Positions 40,979-54,242 of a stretch of DNA of 64,000 nucleotides are shown in pieces; within the stretch, counting starts at the first letter, position 1, and each line of letters starts with the position of its first letter. The DNA comes from Adineta ricciae. Lineage: Eukaryota > Rotifera > Eurotatoria > Adinetida > Adinetidae. The notes beneath the pieces were generated by a model. The model was not told where the DNA came from. It did no database searches and was given only the letters and a program-made list of their open reading frames with translations. A program made the position numbers and the translations under genes. The stretch covers positions 744,001-808,000 of the forward strand of contig CAJNOJ010000006.1 in assembly GCA_905250025.1 (NCBI GenBank), written 5' to 3'.

Positions 40979-43645
40979 ATGATACCATTTCGTGGTGATC
41001 AATGTAAGTGATACTCCTAGTATCTATCTCCTCCATTTGTGAAAGTCTTCCTAATGATTACGAAACAAAGTGTACTCAATTTCTTTTATTTAGTTGATCA
41101 TTTCAATAATGGACAGCCTGTTAATCGACATATTGTCCGATTTCCTCAACAGCAGCATCTAGTACAACCTGCTCAATTGATGTATCAACCACCAACAGTT
41201 CATAGTTTTCCCCAGTCCTATTCTAACAACATGTCGATACAGCAGCAGCAACAACAGCAACAGCAACCATTACTTATGTTTGTTCCTACACGGCCGTGTC
41301 CTCCACAGCCCTGGGTGCATTCATCTCCACCTGTTCCGCCTTCACTTCCTGCACCCATTACATCTATGCCAACATCACAGCTCGCTTTCCAGCACACTCA
41401 ACCGCCACAGCCTTCATTCAGTGGAGGAACGGGCTCTTCTCATACATCTTTCAGTAGCATGCCAAATCCTCCTCAACATTCATTCGGTGCCGGTACTGGT
41501 ATACCTCAACCTTCATTTAGCGGTGGTACAGCTTTGCTAAAACGGAAAAGTCATTACCTTGAAGAATCTGATGTAGAACTACCAGTAAGTTTCCATTAAA
41601 TATGTCTTTCATTTTATAATCTAGCGCAAAGATAGATTTCATCGTTCTGAGTCGCTTTTTTATTCATTTTTCTAGCCACATTTCAACAACGCAAGTTCAA
41701 ATGAGCTTCCATCTCTTATGGGTATTTCTACACCATCATACAATAATAATAACAACAATCAACAACATCGTTTTCGACCGGCTAATCCAAGAATGCGCTT
41801 TCCACCATCCGGAGAATCGTTCAATACTCAACTATCAAATTCTAATTGGAACAGCAACGATCTTAATACATATTTTATACCGCCCCAAATGCCGCCAATG
41901 CCACCATCACAGTCAATTCGTAATGAACAACAACTATTAACTAGTCAACTTTTTCAAAAACATCAGCTCATTCCTGTACTTTTTTTATTCAATTATTTCT
42001 CTTTCCTCATCAGTGACTGTTGATCTTTTGTTTAGATTGATAGTATTTTGAAAGAGCCTGGCCGTTCACAACGACCACCACAAATCATTATATTTATGCG
42101 TGGTCTACCAGGTTTGTATATTTCAATCTCGTTTCTCTTCTTGTTCACTAGTATATCTTTTAGGATCCGGAAAATCCTACGTCGCTGATTTAATCAAAGT
42201 ATTTCGCTTAGCTACTCGTCTCCACATGTATCTATCGATACTCTGTTTTCTAGAATGAAGAAGAATTACAATCCAAGGGCAGTAATAAACCGAAGATTCT
42301 TTCTATCGATAATTATTTCATAACTGAAAATCAACAAGAAACTAAAGATCCTAAAACAGGCAAAATTGTTAAAACTTCGGTAGGAAAAGTCAGCTTACAT
42401 TATCCTTTCGCTTTTCTGAATCGCAAACTACTTCTAGACAATGGAATATGAATATGATTCTAAAATAGAAGAAACGTATCGTAAAAGTCTTCTCAAACAA
42501 GTACGCAAATCGATTGATGATCGTTTTTATCCGTTTTTAATTGTCGATCAAAACAATGAACAACTTGTACATTTTCGTGAACTGGTAGACTATGCCGAAG
42601 CAAACCAATTTCAAGTTTATTTTGTTGAACTAAACAACGATGTAGATTCATGTGCACAACGGAACATCCATAAGCGATCTTCTGATGATATTCGACAAGT
42701 AAACTTCATTTAAAACAAAAAACAAGAACAGTCTGTATTCGTAGATTCAAAAATCCTGGGAACAACTGCCATTACGATATGAAATTCTCGATATTCGTTC
42801 GTTACTACAATCGGACGCTATTGATGAAGTATGTATCGATATATTCTCTATCGAATGTATGCTTATTCTTTGCAAAGGTTGAAATGGACGATGCTCCTCC
42901 GCCAACCGAAACTGAACTGAATGAAGTCGAAGATGAGGAGGAGGATGAAAGTCAGGTAATTTGAAAACAAAACACAGTACACATCATATACGACTAACAG
43001 AAGTTCGAGAGTTTTGTTTTACTTAATAATAAGTATAAGAGTATAGAAAATAGAAACGTAAGTACTTTGGTTTGTCACTGTATAAAACATATATATATGA
43101 GTTCAATCTGATCATCGACGCTGCTGCAGAACCACACCCACACGCAAAATGATTATTCTAGATTACCAAAAAAAGTAAATGGGAAACAATGATGGAAACT
43201 AATCCTGGTATGCTATGTGTTTTTTTTCCAACTACTTCTTTGAAAAGACACTTATTTTCAAACGTATCACTCATCCTATCTATCGATTTTAGATCGTCTG
43301 GATGGTGTGTATCAACGTCGTAATTCGTCAACGGCGCCTTCGTCACCACCGATTGAAAAACGATTGAATAACACAACGATCAGTATTGATGAGCAGGCAA
43401 ACGAATTATCCCCGAATCTTCAATCGAAGAAGAAAAAAGTTCGATGGGCTGATGCCGAAGAAAGTGCTCTCCATCTACATAAGAAAGCGGGTAAAATTCG
43501 GCGTTTTAGAAACGCAAATCACCGATCTGATCTTTCGTTTTTCAATTTAGTTGGCTTCGTAGTTGGTCAAACGGAACAAGATTGGCAACGTATGAGTGAT
43601 GATTATGATCCAAGTCAAAAATTGAATCAATATAAATATATTTAG
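40979..43645 (+). CDS. YLPM1: YLPM1 (ZAP3) nuclear protein, short form
   Basis: Twelve exons join in phase: 40979-41003, 41094-41584, 41676-41975, 42036-42111, 42164-42198, 42254-42379, 42438-42698, 42745-42828, 42878-42955, 43162-43207, 43293-43490 and 43551-43645, giving 604 residues. The first half is Q/P-rich low complexity. The second half is the conserved YLPM1 kinase-like P-loop region: FMRGLPGSGKSYVADL (Walker A), SIDNYFI, MEYEYDSKIEETYRKS, QRNIHKR and EILDIRSLLQSDAIDEVEM. The C-terminus keeps KKVRWAD and GFVVGQTEQDWQRM and ends QYKYI, close to the vertebrate RTKYI end. Vertebrate YLPM1 is about three times longer, so this is mainly the conserved C-terminal part with a short N-terminus. 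It is probably nuclear and linked to PP1 and RNA metabolism by analogy. Confidence 0.92.
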
Positions 43646-43777
43646 TTCCTTTTGTTCATAGCGCATTTCATTTGTAAAATAAAGAGCAAACTTGAAACTT
43701 ACGGGTTCAGTTTATTTATAGATAATCATACTAATAAAAGGCGCGTTACTTTTTCGAATGAAAGCAACCGTTTACTA

Positions 43778-45388
43778 ATGGCCTGTCCACCACCTCTGTC
43801 AGCCAAGGATGAAAAGTACGTTCAAGTTGACCGTCTGCTACTTTTCATTTTCGTTCAATTTTACAGATCATTCGCTTACGAAACTATCAAAGATCGTCTA
43901 CCACTGATTGTCACAAGAATTGTTGACTTTCTTGCTCGACATCGTAGCGGCATCGCAAAGCAATACGGCGAAGTGCGTTGAATGTCTTTCTTGTTTTGAA
44001 AGTGTACATTAGTGTTTTCCTACAGGTAGGCGAAAATGAATGTAAATCATGCATTGGTGCCATGGACAAATTACGATATGAAATAGCTCGTGTAAGACAA
44101 TGAATGCAATCATTTCCGTATGTGGATGTCTGTTTTGTTTTCCAGGATAAATCAATTTTGTTATTGAATGATTATCATACAGATGATCTTCAAATTTGGA
44201 ATGAATGTTTACAGAAAGAAATGGATCAAGGTAAAGTTATCAGTTGGTTTCAAAGCAGCTGGTTACTTGTTGAATGTTATATGTATCGAAAGATTGCCGA
44301 AGCATTTTATTCAACGTAAGGACTCGTTGACATTAGATTTAATCTTGCAATCGATATTGAAATTTTTAGGAAACATCTGCAACATATAGATCCATTCTTT
44401 GAATTGAAACAGCATACTTTCTATGCGTCTATGGGAGCTATTAACGTTTTACTTGCTCAATTGAATGTAGATATTGAACAAAATATCGATGTCGTGAATA
44501 ATAAGTCAACTATTGAACAACAGTTTTACAATTACATGGAAGTGAGATACTTTTGCCGCGAAAAATTCTTCAGATCTATTGCGGTTTTTGATATATATTT
44601 AGATTTCTCTTTGGGGAAATCAATGCGACTTATCCTTATCAGGTGGAGCCCATAGTTCTCAAGAGCACGATCCATTTCATCAAATAACCGAACTCAAATC
44701 TCATATATTAATTAATCATGCAACATCTGTTTTTAATTATCTCTTGGATCAACAAGCGTATCTATTAAACTTCGATGTTTCCGTCGATTTCGTTCTCGAT
44801 AATGCTGGTTTTGAACTATTAACCGATCTATGTTTAGCTGACTTTCTTATTAGCAAACGTTTATGTTCACGAATCACTCTCTATCTAAAATGCTTGCCAT
44901 GGTTTGTGTCCGATGCAACAAAAAGTGATTTCACTTGGCTTTTAGAGCAATTGAGTAACACATCAGCGGATCCTGCTTGGCAAGCCGCAGCGAAACGATG
45001 GCAACAGTACATACAAAATGGCCAGTGGATAGTACAAACCCATCGATTTTTTACACTACCCTATGATTATTCCAAAATGCAACAAATCTCTCCCGAACTC
45101 TATTCAGTTATGTCAGAATCGAAGCTGATTATTTTCAAAGGTGATCTAAATTATCGAAAGTTAGTCGGTGATTTACGTTGGCCAGTGAATGAACGTTTTG
45201 AAACAGCACTGCGTGGTTTTCAACCAACATCGTTCGTGGTTTTACGAACATGTAAAGCTGATGTACAACTTGAATTAGATCTTAAACTAGTGCAACAAGT
45301 CGCCAAGCTCGATCCGAGATGGATGGTGAATGGCAAATGGGCAGTGATACAAGCACACTTCAAAAAAGATACAGACAAAGAAATCTAA
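43778..45388 (+). CDS. ARMT1: ARMT1, damage-control phosphatase (DUF89)
   Basis: Six exons join in phase: 43778-43815, 43867-43972, 44026-44091, 44146-44315, 44370-44541 and 44603-45388, giving 445 residues (human 441). The start MACPPPLSAKDEKSFAY aligns with the human N-terminus. Key text includes WLLVECYMYRKI, the metal-site phrase SLWGNQCDLSLSGG, DNAGFELLTDLCLADFL with the DUF89 Asp-Asn pair, and FKGDLNYRKLVGD. DUF89 proteins are metal-dependent phosphatases acting on damaged phospho-sugars; ARMT1 has also been described as a PCNA carboxyl-methyltransferase. The start codon is only 132 bp after the YLPM1 stop on the same strand, so the promoter must be very compact or overlap the upstream 3' UTR. 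Confidence 0.95.
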
Positions 45389-45791
45389 TCGAATTTTAGT
45401 CATATATATATAATCCAGTGCTTTCCTTTTTCAGTAAACTTTTTCTTTTCGAATAAAACATACGAGCTATTTAGTTTGATCGCATGCAAAATTCTTCTGT
45501 TCGAGACGCATATATATATATATAAATTCTTTATTCTTCTGTATCGATATACACCAAGTAAAAGATAATTTGAACAAAAAAGAACATCCAAAGATGGAGA
45601 ACTCGAAAACAACATGCGTGCATAGACACATAGAAAACGCTTTTACTAAAAAATTATATGGCAAAACATAATAAGCAAGTACAAAAGAAATTGCACAAAA
45701 AACAAAACAGAAAAAAAGAAAATCAAACAACGTATGGAATGCAAATAGAATTAAAAATCAAACACATTCTGAGATTCGTTTAGTATAGCTT

Positions 45792-48700
45792 TTAGAAATT
45801 TGACTGTAAGCGTTTGGACACACCGCCGACGCCTTCGCTTACTGATGGAGTTGCAACGTTGGTGATATCGTAAGACATTTGAACATTTCGGTTGATTGAT
45901 GAACGAACTGGCTTTTTCGATGTGGGTATGGTCTGTTTTGTAGTAGAAATTGGTGATGAGGATGATGGATCATTGGGTGATTTGGTTTGAAAAGGACTGA
46001 CTTTTGCAGTCGGACGTTTATAATGATGTGGCTGCTGCTGATGTTGATTGGCATCTGATGTGGAGTGTTGAGATATATTGGAGAGAGTAGGACGATAGTT
46101 CGAACTACTACTTGTTTGATTGTGAGAATAAGTTGAAGGTGGTGGAGGAGGTGGTATTGGTGGGGGTGGCCCAGTATTGGAGGAAGTCACTGCTCCATCA
46201 TAAAATCGAGCTGAACCAACTGTATATGTGGAAAGTGGCTAAAATTATTGCGTAACGACACAAGTTTAGTGATAATCTCAATAGGAAAATGTTACTTACT
46301 CGGTGTGCATGTTCAGTAACTTTTGGCGATGTGCATCGCGCTTCGATAGTCGTTCCACTCAGATAAATCGCTGCTGCTGCTGCTGATGGTGAAACAGGTG
46401 CTGTTGTACCTGTGATATCATTGTTTGCTGCTTTGATTATTCCACGAATCGGTCCTGTGCCCGTTAGAGCACCACAGATCGATCGTGCATCTCCTTTTTC
46501 GATACGCTTCGCTGTTGTTGATGGCTTCATTTGTGTCTCGTTTTGCCGAGGTGTACTTGTCAGCTTTTCCTTTGAGTTATCGCTCAGTAGTTCGTCAAGA
46601 AACGTAACTGATTTCGAGCGTTTTTTCTGTAGAGTTAAATTAGACGATGCCAAAGATTGGTTCGGCATTTGTATATCTTGTCTTGCAGCAATCTCTGCCT
46701 GAAGTTCCGATCGAATTTCATCGAGCGTTATCGTTGGCGCCTTCATGTGCGTTTCGTTCGATAATTTACCCATTCGAGATGAATGGTTACGGTCGGTAGT
46801 AGCAGTTTCAGCCGTAGCAGGAGTTTCATCATGGACAATATGATCGTAGATATGCGCATCTTCGTTTGATTTCAGATTTAAATGATGACTCTCATCATCA
46901 TCGTCGTCACTCATCATCAGCAGACGTTTGTTCTTCAATTCTTGTGCGGCATCATTGAGGATCTTCTTATTCCATTTCTTTCGTCGTTCTTCAGTTTGAT
47001 GTTTTTCCGCTTCGGTATCACTGGCAAAATCCTTTTCAAGTTTTCGACGGAATAGACGGAAACGATGATGTGATGATTTATTGCTTGTTTTATTTAAGCT
47101 CGTAGCTGTTTGAGTGGAACAATTCGAATCAATTGATGTGGTATCGTCATCGCCTGTGTAGCTTAAGAACATATTGCCGGTTTTCTTTGCTTCGTGGCGT
47201 GCTTTAATACTACGGAGTGTTTTCTTCGTCTTTGTGTCGTTTATATTCGATGGATTCGTTTCTTGGACAAAGTCATTCGTAGTCGACTCTGTGTTTAAAC
47301 GCTCGAGCGATTTATTCGATCGCGTTAAACGATTCAATGTCGAACGAAAGAAATTAGCTGGTGGAGCTTTTGATGGAATGACTGGTGGCGGAAGTTGATT
47401 TTCATCATCATCAAATGAATCTTCATCCGTATTATCATTCGAATTCAAAGGCTTTTCAATTTTGGCATTGTCGTCAACAACTAAATCATCATCGAATGAA
47501 TCGTAATCGCCCGATGGATCTGGTTGAGACGAAACCGCAACATTCGATACAGCGTAGTGTGGCTCAGAACGTGGTGGCACAGTTTGTTTATCTTTTGTCG
47601 AGCATATACTTGAATTTTTACTTGTGTACGAATTCGAATTACTACTACCAGTAAATACAAGGCCGTTTTCATTGGTATAAATATGTTGGTCATCTCTGTG
47701 AGGAAGATTAATGTAATTAGGTTCTGAAGGTGGAGTCGTAGTTGATGGCGTCGGTGGAATTACAGGTGATGGTTCAATAATGGCTGTTGGCTTTCGAAAT
47801 GGTTTGGGTATACCATTGCAAACAGGTGCAGTCGGTTGTTTAAGTGTAAAGTCAAGAGTTTGAGATAGAGTTGGCTTTGATTCAACATGTACAGAGTGTT
47901 GTTGTTGTGGTGATTCAAGATTTTGATAAACAAGTGTCGATACTTGTTCGCTTTCAGTTGTTGCAGGTACTGTTTTTTCAGGTCCCTGAATATTCTTAGA
48001 TGTAAGTGGAAGAAAAACACCAACTGGTCGCCGGAGGGATGGTGGTGTAGATGGTGCGGGTCTGCAAGAAAGAGATACAGAGGATTATTTTCGATTGGTT
48101 GCAATATGACATCTTACTTAGGTATTGGTGGCTGTTCAGGTTGAGTTCTCGGTGCTTGTTGAGATTTGGAACGTTGATTTGCAATAGATAACGGTTTTCG
48201 TGAAGATGATGAAGATAAGCGAGTACTACTGTTCGATTTATATAATTTATCTAACAGGGATCCTGTTGACTGTGGTGCTGATGATGTCGTTAATTGTTCA
48301 CGAATAAGGTCAACAGTTGTTAAACCTGTCGATTGAGCATCATATGGCCGATTGGTTTCATCAAATACAATGCCAACGCGATCAATACATTCAGAGAGAT
48401 TTTTTATTGCAACACCAACGTCCGGCTGTTTATTACTTCGTTGAGAATAGAGACTGATTCGATCGGGTGCCATCGTCGATTGAGTAAGTTTGGATTTATT
48501 GATTTGATAGGAAAAGTTAGAAGCTGTTGCCGGTACAGTAGTTGTTGTTGTTGATCGAGATGGCCGTTGACAATTATATGACGAGTTTTTAGACAGAAGA
48601 CTCGGCGATTTTGATGGGATGATGAATGAACGAGATGGACTAATTGGCGATTTAACAAGATCGATGTGATGTAATGGTAAAGATCGTTCATGACTCTTAA

Positions 48701-51700
48701 TGACTTCTGTGTAGATTACTTCATTATTGGTGGATGGTAACTTTGTTGGTAGAGGTGGCCGCGGTGGCGGTGCTGAGGATGATGATGCTGATGTTGTTGT
48801 GGTTGTTGATAAAGAATTCGAAACGTTCTCCGATAATACAGATGACTTCTCTGTATGCGTCTCAGCTGGTAGTACGCAAGTAGTTGGAAGATGGTGAGTG
48901 GCAACAGCTGTGTTAGCGTTGGTGAGGTTGGTGGCATTCCTAGTGGTTAACCGTTCGTCCGAACGATTTTCGGTCGATAATGACGATGATAGACGAAGCG
49001 AATTATTCGTCGTTGTACCCATTACAGGTCGTGAATCTTGGTGTATTTCAATAGGAATTATTGAAGGTGAAGATATACTGTTCGCAGACGTTTTTGTTAT
49101 TCGTTCATCAGCGTGACGTTCGACAGTTGTTTTCGGAATTTGTGCGGTACTGTTAGCTACGGTAGTTATTACAGATCGTTGCTCACGATGATGCACTTCG
49201 ATCGATGTAGGTGAGCAAAAAGTTTCGTCCGTTCGCTTGTCAATAAAAGTTTCTGTTGAAGGAAGTGATGAAACTGGTGGTGGCGATGTTATATAGATTT
49301 TCTGAAACAAGAAGAGTGCTATTGGTTATCGGATGTCTCATGACGTTGATGAATAGTTACTTTCGGCTCAATGATGTCGTCAAGACATGTGACTTTCGAA
49401 GAATTTCCTGTTTGATATGAATGAGGAATCGAAACAGGCGGACGCTGTTGCTTAACAGGCTTCGGCTCTTGTGATGATACGGCAGTTGATTGTTCAAAAA
49501 ATGGTTTGATACGCTGCACCAAACTGCCATTGACTACTGGTGCAGCAAATTCGCTCTCTTTAACAGGTGTTTTAATCAAAGATAAACGTGGTTTTGGTTG
49601 TGGTTTTAAATCATGTCTAATGAAAACAAAGTGATCTCGTAATCAAACGCTTCTCATTTGTCATTGAATTATTTCAATCAATTGATACATACCTTGTCGG
49701 TTCAATAGTGGTCATCATCGCAGTAGTTCTGGGACGTGTTTCTTTATGTTTCGTATTAGTAATAGCAGTCGATGACGATGGTGTTGCCGTTGGAGAATGA
49801 TGCCGTCGTTGTACTACAGTTGGTTGACGAATATTATTATTATTCGGTCGTATCAATGGTTGAACAGAAGTAGTAGCATTCGTCGTGTTCGTTGTTGAAA
49901 CTAAGAGAGAGAAAAAGAAAAAAGAATGAACATTATTATAATGCACGTTCGTGTATTTGTCCCTTCAATCTTTTCTCTCTTTCTATGCATCAAATTTTAC
50001 CTATGTGAACGTTTGTGTCTACTAGTGGTGTCCCGTTGTTGTTTGCTTGCGTATTATGTGACGACGACGAAGAGGACGACAACGACGAAAGAGATTCAAT
50101 ATGTATTTTACCATTGACCTGTTTCGGACTGGGATTGAGTGCTTGTTGATGTTGTACTTGTGTATGACTATGTTGAATACCAATTGAAGATTGATGAGGA
50201 TGTTGACGAGACAATGAAGACAAAGAGTAATTTTCATCATTTCTTTCAACACTTCCATTAATAGTCGTGGTGTTCAATAGGATTTGATAACTATTTGTCG
50301 AGTAGACAGAATTGGGCCTGCTGGGACGCTGTCGAATGATTAGCGAACTAGAAGAAAACAAAAAAGGGCGCACATAGAATAGTTTGTGTTCATTGTTATC
50401 TTTTTCTTTATTTGAACTATACCTAAATTGATTTGCACCTGCTTGATGAATATTAACACCTTTCATCGATAAACATGTTTTTGCTTCATTAAATTCTTCT
50501 TCATCTTCGAACGTTAACAACGTTGGTCTTTGTCGAGTCAGCATTGATTTGAATAGGTCTTTATTTAATGACTATAGATACACACATATAGATATGCGAA
50601 AATAAAAATAACGATGTTCATTATCATGACTCGAATGAAGAATAAAATATCTCGACTAGTAAATTGTACTGACAATACTTACCGAAAAAAGATACGATGC
50701 ATTGAAATAAACAAGAAGATCAGCTTCTGATTGTTGTAGACGTCTCTTTTCAGATGTGTCAAACGAACGACCTTTACCAGTAGTTGTGATAATCAATCTA
50801 TCAGGTCTGTATTAATAGACAAATGTCGAAGTAAAAAAAAGGAAATCAAGCAATGAATAGCAATTTACATACTTTAGTTTTGCGTGCGGTATAGATGACT
50901 GGTCAGTGTCGTCTTGATCATCATCACCAATCACAATAAGCAGTTCAACACCCTATATGTATACAGACATATATATATAGGCATTCCCCCTTTGCGTATA
51001 TGCATATTTTATTGATCAAGATGATCGATAATCTTATATTTTGCCTGACTGCCTACTCCTCTATGTGTGTATAATCGTATGTGCATGAACGACACGATGG
51101 ACTAAAACAACAGACGGACTAGTAAGCAATGATTTTTATCGTATTGCACGCACATAATGTCGGTTGTAAGCATTTGGCAGTCATCTATCGAGTTATGTGT
51201 GATAGAGAGAAAGAGAGGAGAAGAAAAACGCTAGATAATGTTTTTGTCAATACTCCTTCGAACAACGATTAGAGATGATTTTTAAAAGATATCCAAGAGA
51301 GAGTCGCCCATATGTTTGTTTATTTGGGCGATGTTTCAGATGTACAAGCATTGTTTTTTCTTAGTCAATAGCATTTCAATCAAAAAGATATTAGATCTAA
51401 ACAAACGAATTTGCTTTTGTCTCGATGGTCATCTGTTTTGTATTACTACAGTCCGTACAAAAGATCATTCCATCCTTAATGAACACATCCATACGACATT
51501 CTTCTTTCGCAATTAAAACGATCTTTCTAAACTGTCTCTCTCACCTAAATACATACGCCTATCATCGATCATTGACATAGACGTACTATAGTCTACGCAG
51601 ATAGTCATTTTTACCTCGCCATTTCTTTTTTTTCGAGAGATTATATAATCATCGTGCGACTAAGTCAATAAAACGACAAGTGTTCTTATTTTCTCTATCT

Positions 51701-52413
51701 TGACTTTACTTACTTTATTATCAGGAAACATATTGAGTAGTTCATGAAAGCGTGCGGGTAGATTCGACGACGATTGGTCATTACCCACAAGATCAATTTT
51801 ATTAAAACCATTTAAAATATGAATGACAATTGAACGAGAATGCGGTCGAAGGTCAAAGGAAATAACGGCCTTGCCAATCGTCAGAGCATGAGTTAATAGA
51901 TCAGTTACTGCTGCCAAAAGACCATCGACTGCATCTATATAAATAAAATAGACAAATACAGTAGTTCAAGATTCCGATATATGTACAGAACGATGATGAT
52001 GATGATGATGAACTTTCCGTCTACAACTATGTGTCAAGATAATATGCTAATCTGCAGAGCAGACGTACGACAGTGTCAATAGGAATATCAAAACGATTAA
52101 CACCTATTGTTGATTGACGAAAAGGAATAGGAAATGATTTACTTTGATGTGTTGGGCGTCGTTTATCAGTTAAATGTTTAAGATTTTTGAAGATATTCGC
52201 AGTATTGTTGGCCAAAGTAACAATATTTGTGTGTATAGAAAACCAATGCTTCCAATTATGTATTTCCTTTAATGGAGCAGTCCATTTATCACCCAAATTG
52301 GGTAATGGTGGATGTGCTGGTAAAGCTTGAATCAATTCTCCTAATGCAACCCATTCTAATTGTGCACATTTGTCTGCATGTTCCTCTGACCAATCTTCAG
52401 CTTGATGTTCTTC
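45792..52413 (-). CDS. MYND/MSS51-like protein with long disordered tail, 5' partial
   Basis: The gene is cut by the N gap at its 5' end. Minus-strand exons: about 52070-52413 (partial), 51714-51934, 50873-50952, 50683-50806, 50423-50571, 50001-50347, 49693-49900, 49361-49616, 48118-49301, 46300-48061 and 45792-46238. All junctions after 51714 agree in phase; the first junction is not resolved. The remnant starts with the end of a MYND zinc finger (HQAEDWSEEHADKC), with His where Cys is usual. Next come IQALPAHPPLPNLGDKW and an MSS51-type C-terminal domain (IVIHILNG, FHELLNMFPDNK, LLIVIGDDD, ADLLVYFNASY, LLTFEDEEE). After it follow about 1,400 residues rich in S, T, P, Q and charged runs, ending in a poly-proline segment and SKRLQSNF. 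The tail has no domain I recognise. The function may be mitochondrial or regulatory; unknown. Confidence 0.75.
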
Positions 52414-52437
52414 NNNNNNNNNNNNNNNNNNNNNNNN
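52414..52437. other. Assembly gap (24 N)
   Basis: Twenty-four N bases interrupt the MYND gene. The sequence on the far side shows no MYND first half, so the true gap may be larger than drawn or the join may be wrong. Confidence 0.98.
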
Positions 52438-54242
52438 AGTAAAAGAAGATAATTAAATAAAACTGACGAGTAATACCAATTCGTTCCGTTCAAAATGTCC
52501 GACAAAAAAGAGCTCGATATGCATACGTACGATCGGGCATCGATATGAACTGAAAGGTCAATGGAGCTGATTATATTAAGGTTCTTTTCGGTTGTATAAC
52601 TCGATTTCAGATGCACGAGCAGCATCAACACAGTCGCCTCTCTTCGTAACTGTTTTTTTCTTTGTCACGTGTAATAATGCAAAGTAAAAAAGAAAGAGAG
52701 AGAGAGAGAGAGAGGCACAATGGAGAATAGAGAGAAAAATGTTGAAGTGTACTTCTACAAAAGAACGACGATGAGGAAAAAAGCAAGGCGAAAAAAGGAT
52801 TAAAACCTATTGTCCCTGAAAAGTAAAAAAAAGGAAGAGTAATGATATCCTACGATTATTCCTCTCCTTCTGTCACTTAGTTCATGATAAAATGAACTTT
52901 AGCAAATACAACGCTCAGCATATACCGAAGAAGAAGAAACTTATTTGAACAAAAATCGTTGGATTCTATTTCATTTATTTGCGCATGTTTAACGGACACG
53001 AAGAATGATGGTATCCTTGAATGTGTTACATTCTTTTCCGTTGGAGAAAAGACGATTTTCTCTTGTGTTTACTATCTGTCACGAATACAATCGATGCAAA
53101 TCTGTGCATAAATTTGCATATATCGAAATCGATGTACTTTTGTTTGATTTCACATATGTTTAAAATAGAATCTTGATCGATTTTGATGCAGAAGACTTAC
53201 ATAAACCCCTATTATATATGAGCTAACAATTTTTTTCCTCTTCTCTCTTGCTTGCGCGAGAATAGACTAGGGAGGATCACATCCAGATTAAGATTTGATT
53301 ACAAACCGCAGTGAAATCTAATCTTCAGAAGATTTCGTTCTTCATTCAGATCGAGTAACAGCTAATAATAGTTTTTCATTAATACTATTACTGTCGATAT
53401 GTACTTTAGTTTACAGATACTTCAGATCAAAGTAGCCAGTAATAAAATGCTTCGATAAGCATCAAAGAACTAAATATATGGAAGTGCTTTTAAAAATTCA
53501 CCTTTTTACGTAATGATTCATCGAAAAATACTGTACATGCTGTTTCTTTCTCATATGTAACGAGCTATTTCAGACTAAGAAGAGAACCGAATGCGATATC
53601 GGTACTATCAATCAATATAACAACCTTCATACGAACATCAGTAGTCATTATGAAAGTAATTCGGTTTTGGCAATTGCTCGAAAATGACATGCATGAATGT
53701 ATTCGTTGCACTGAATATCAGACCTGGAGATATCCAGCTCGTATGAACTCTGTTCACTCAGGATAAGATACCTTGATTATAATGCAAAGAAAGAACGAAA
53801 GAGACCTATGCATACTGCTATCAAAACGACATGCTCGCAGGTAAGGAACACGTGTTGTGATGAAGATCGTGAATGATAAGATGATATTCTAAAGTCCAGC
53901 GAACACTCGAATACACCTAAACCGATATTACGTCGTTCGATAAATGTGAGCTACTTCATAGAATTGTGACGAAAGTATCATAGAAGAAGAAAAATTTTCT
54001 TCTGACATCATGACAATAGAAAACAACGAGATCTTTTTCATTAGTAATCATCTTTGCCTTGCCTATAGTGACAATTATATCTTCACCATCTTGAAACAAT
54101 GTGAAGGACGAGAAGAATCTGACGTCAGATGAAGACACAAAGATATCTGAAGCTATATGATATAATAACGGTTTTTTCACGTCTTTCGGTATAAAAAGTC
54201 TCTAGTCTTCTATTATCGTTTTTCTTTTGCGCATGAAAAAAA
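52438..54242. other. Intergenic or missing-exon region beyond the gap
   Basis: I see no convincing exon here on either strand. It should contain the 5' part of the MYND gene if the scaffold join is right, but no CxxC zinc-finger half is found. A (GA)n run is at 52695-52714. Confidence 0.4.
52695..52714. repeat. (GA)n microsatellite
   Basis: About ten GA units lie in the non-coding region right of the gap. Confidence 0.85.

Noticed and set aside
46412-47654. Plus-strand frames across the MYND-gene tail
   Set aside because: They are shadows of the long minus-strand exon 46300-48061, which joins in phase with its neighbours.
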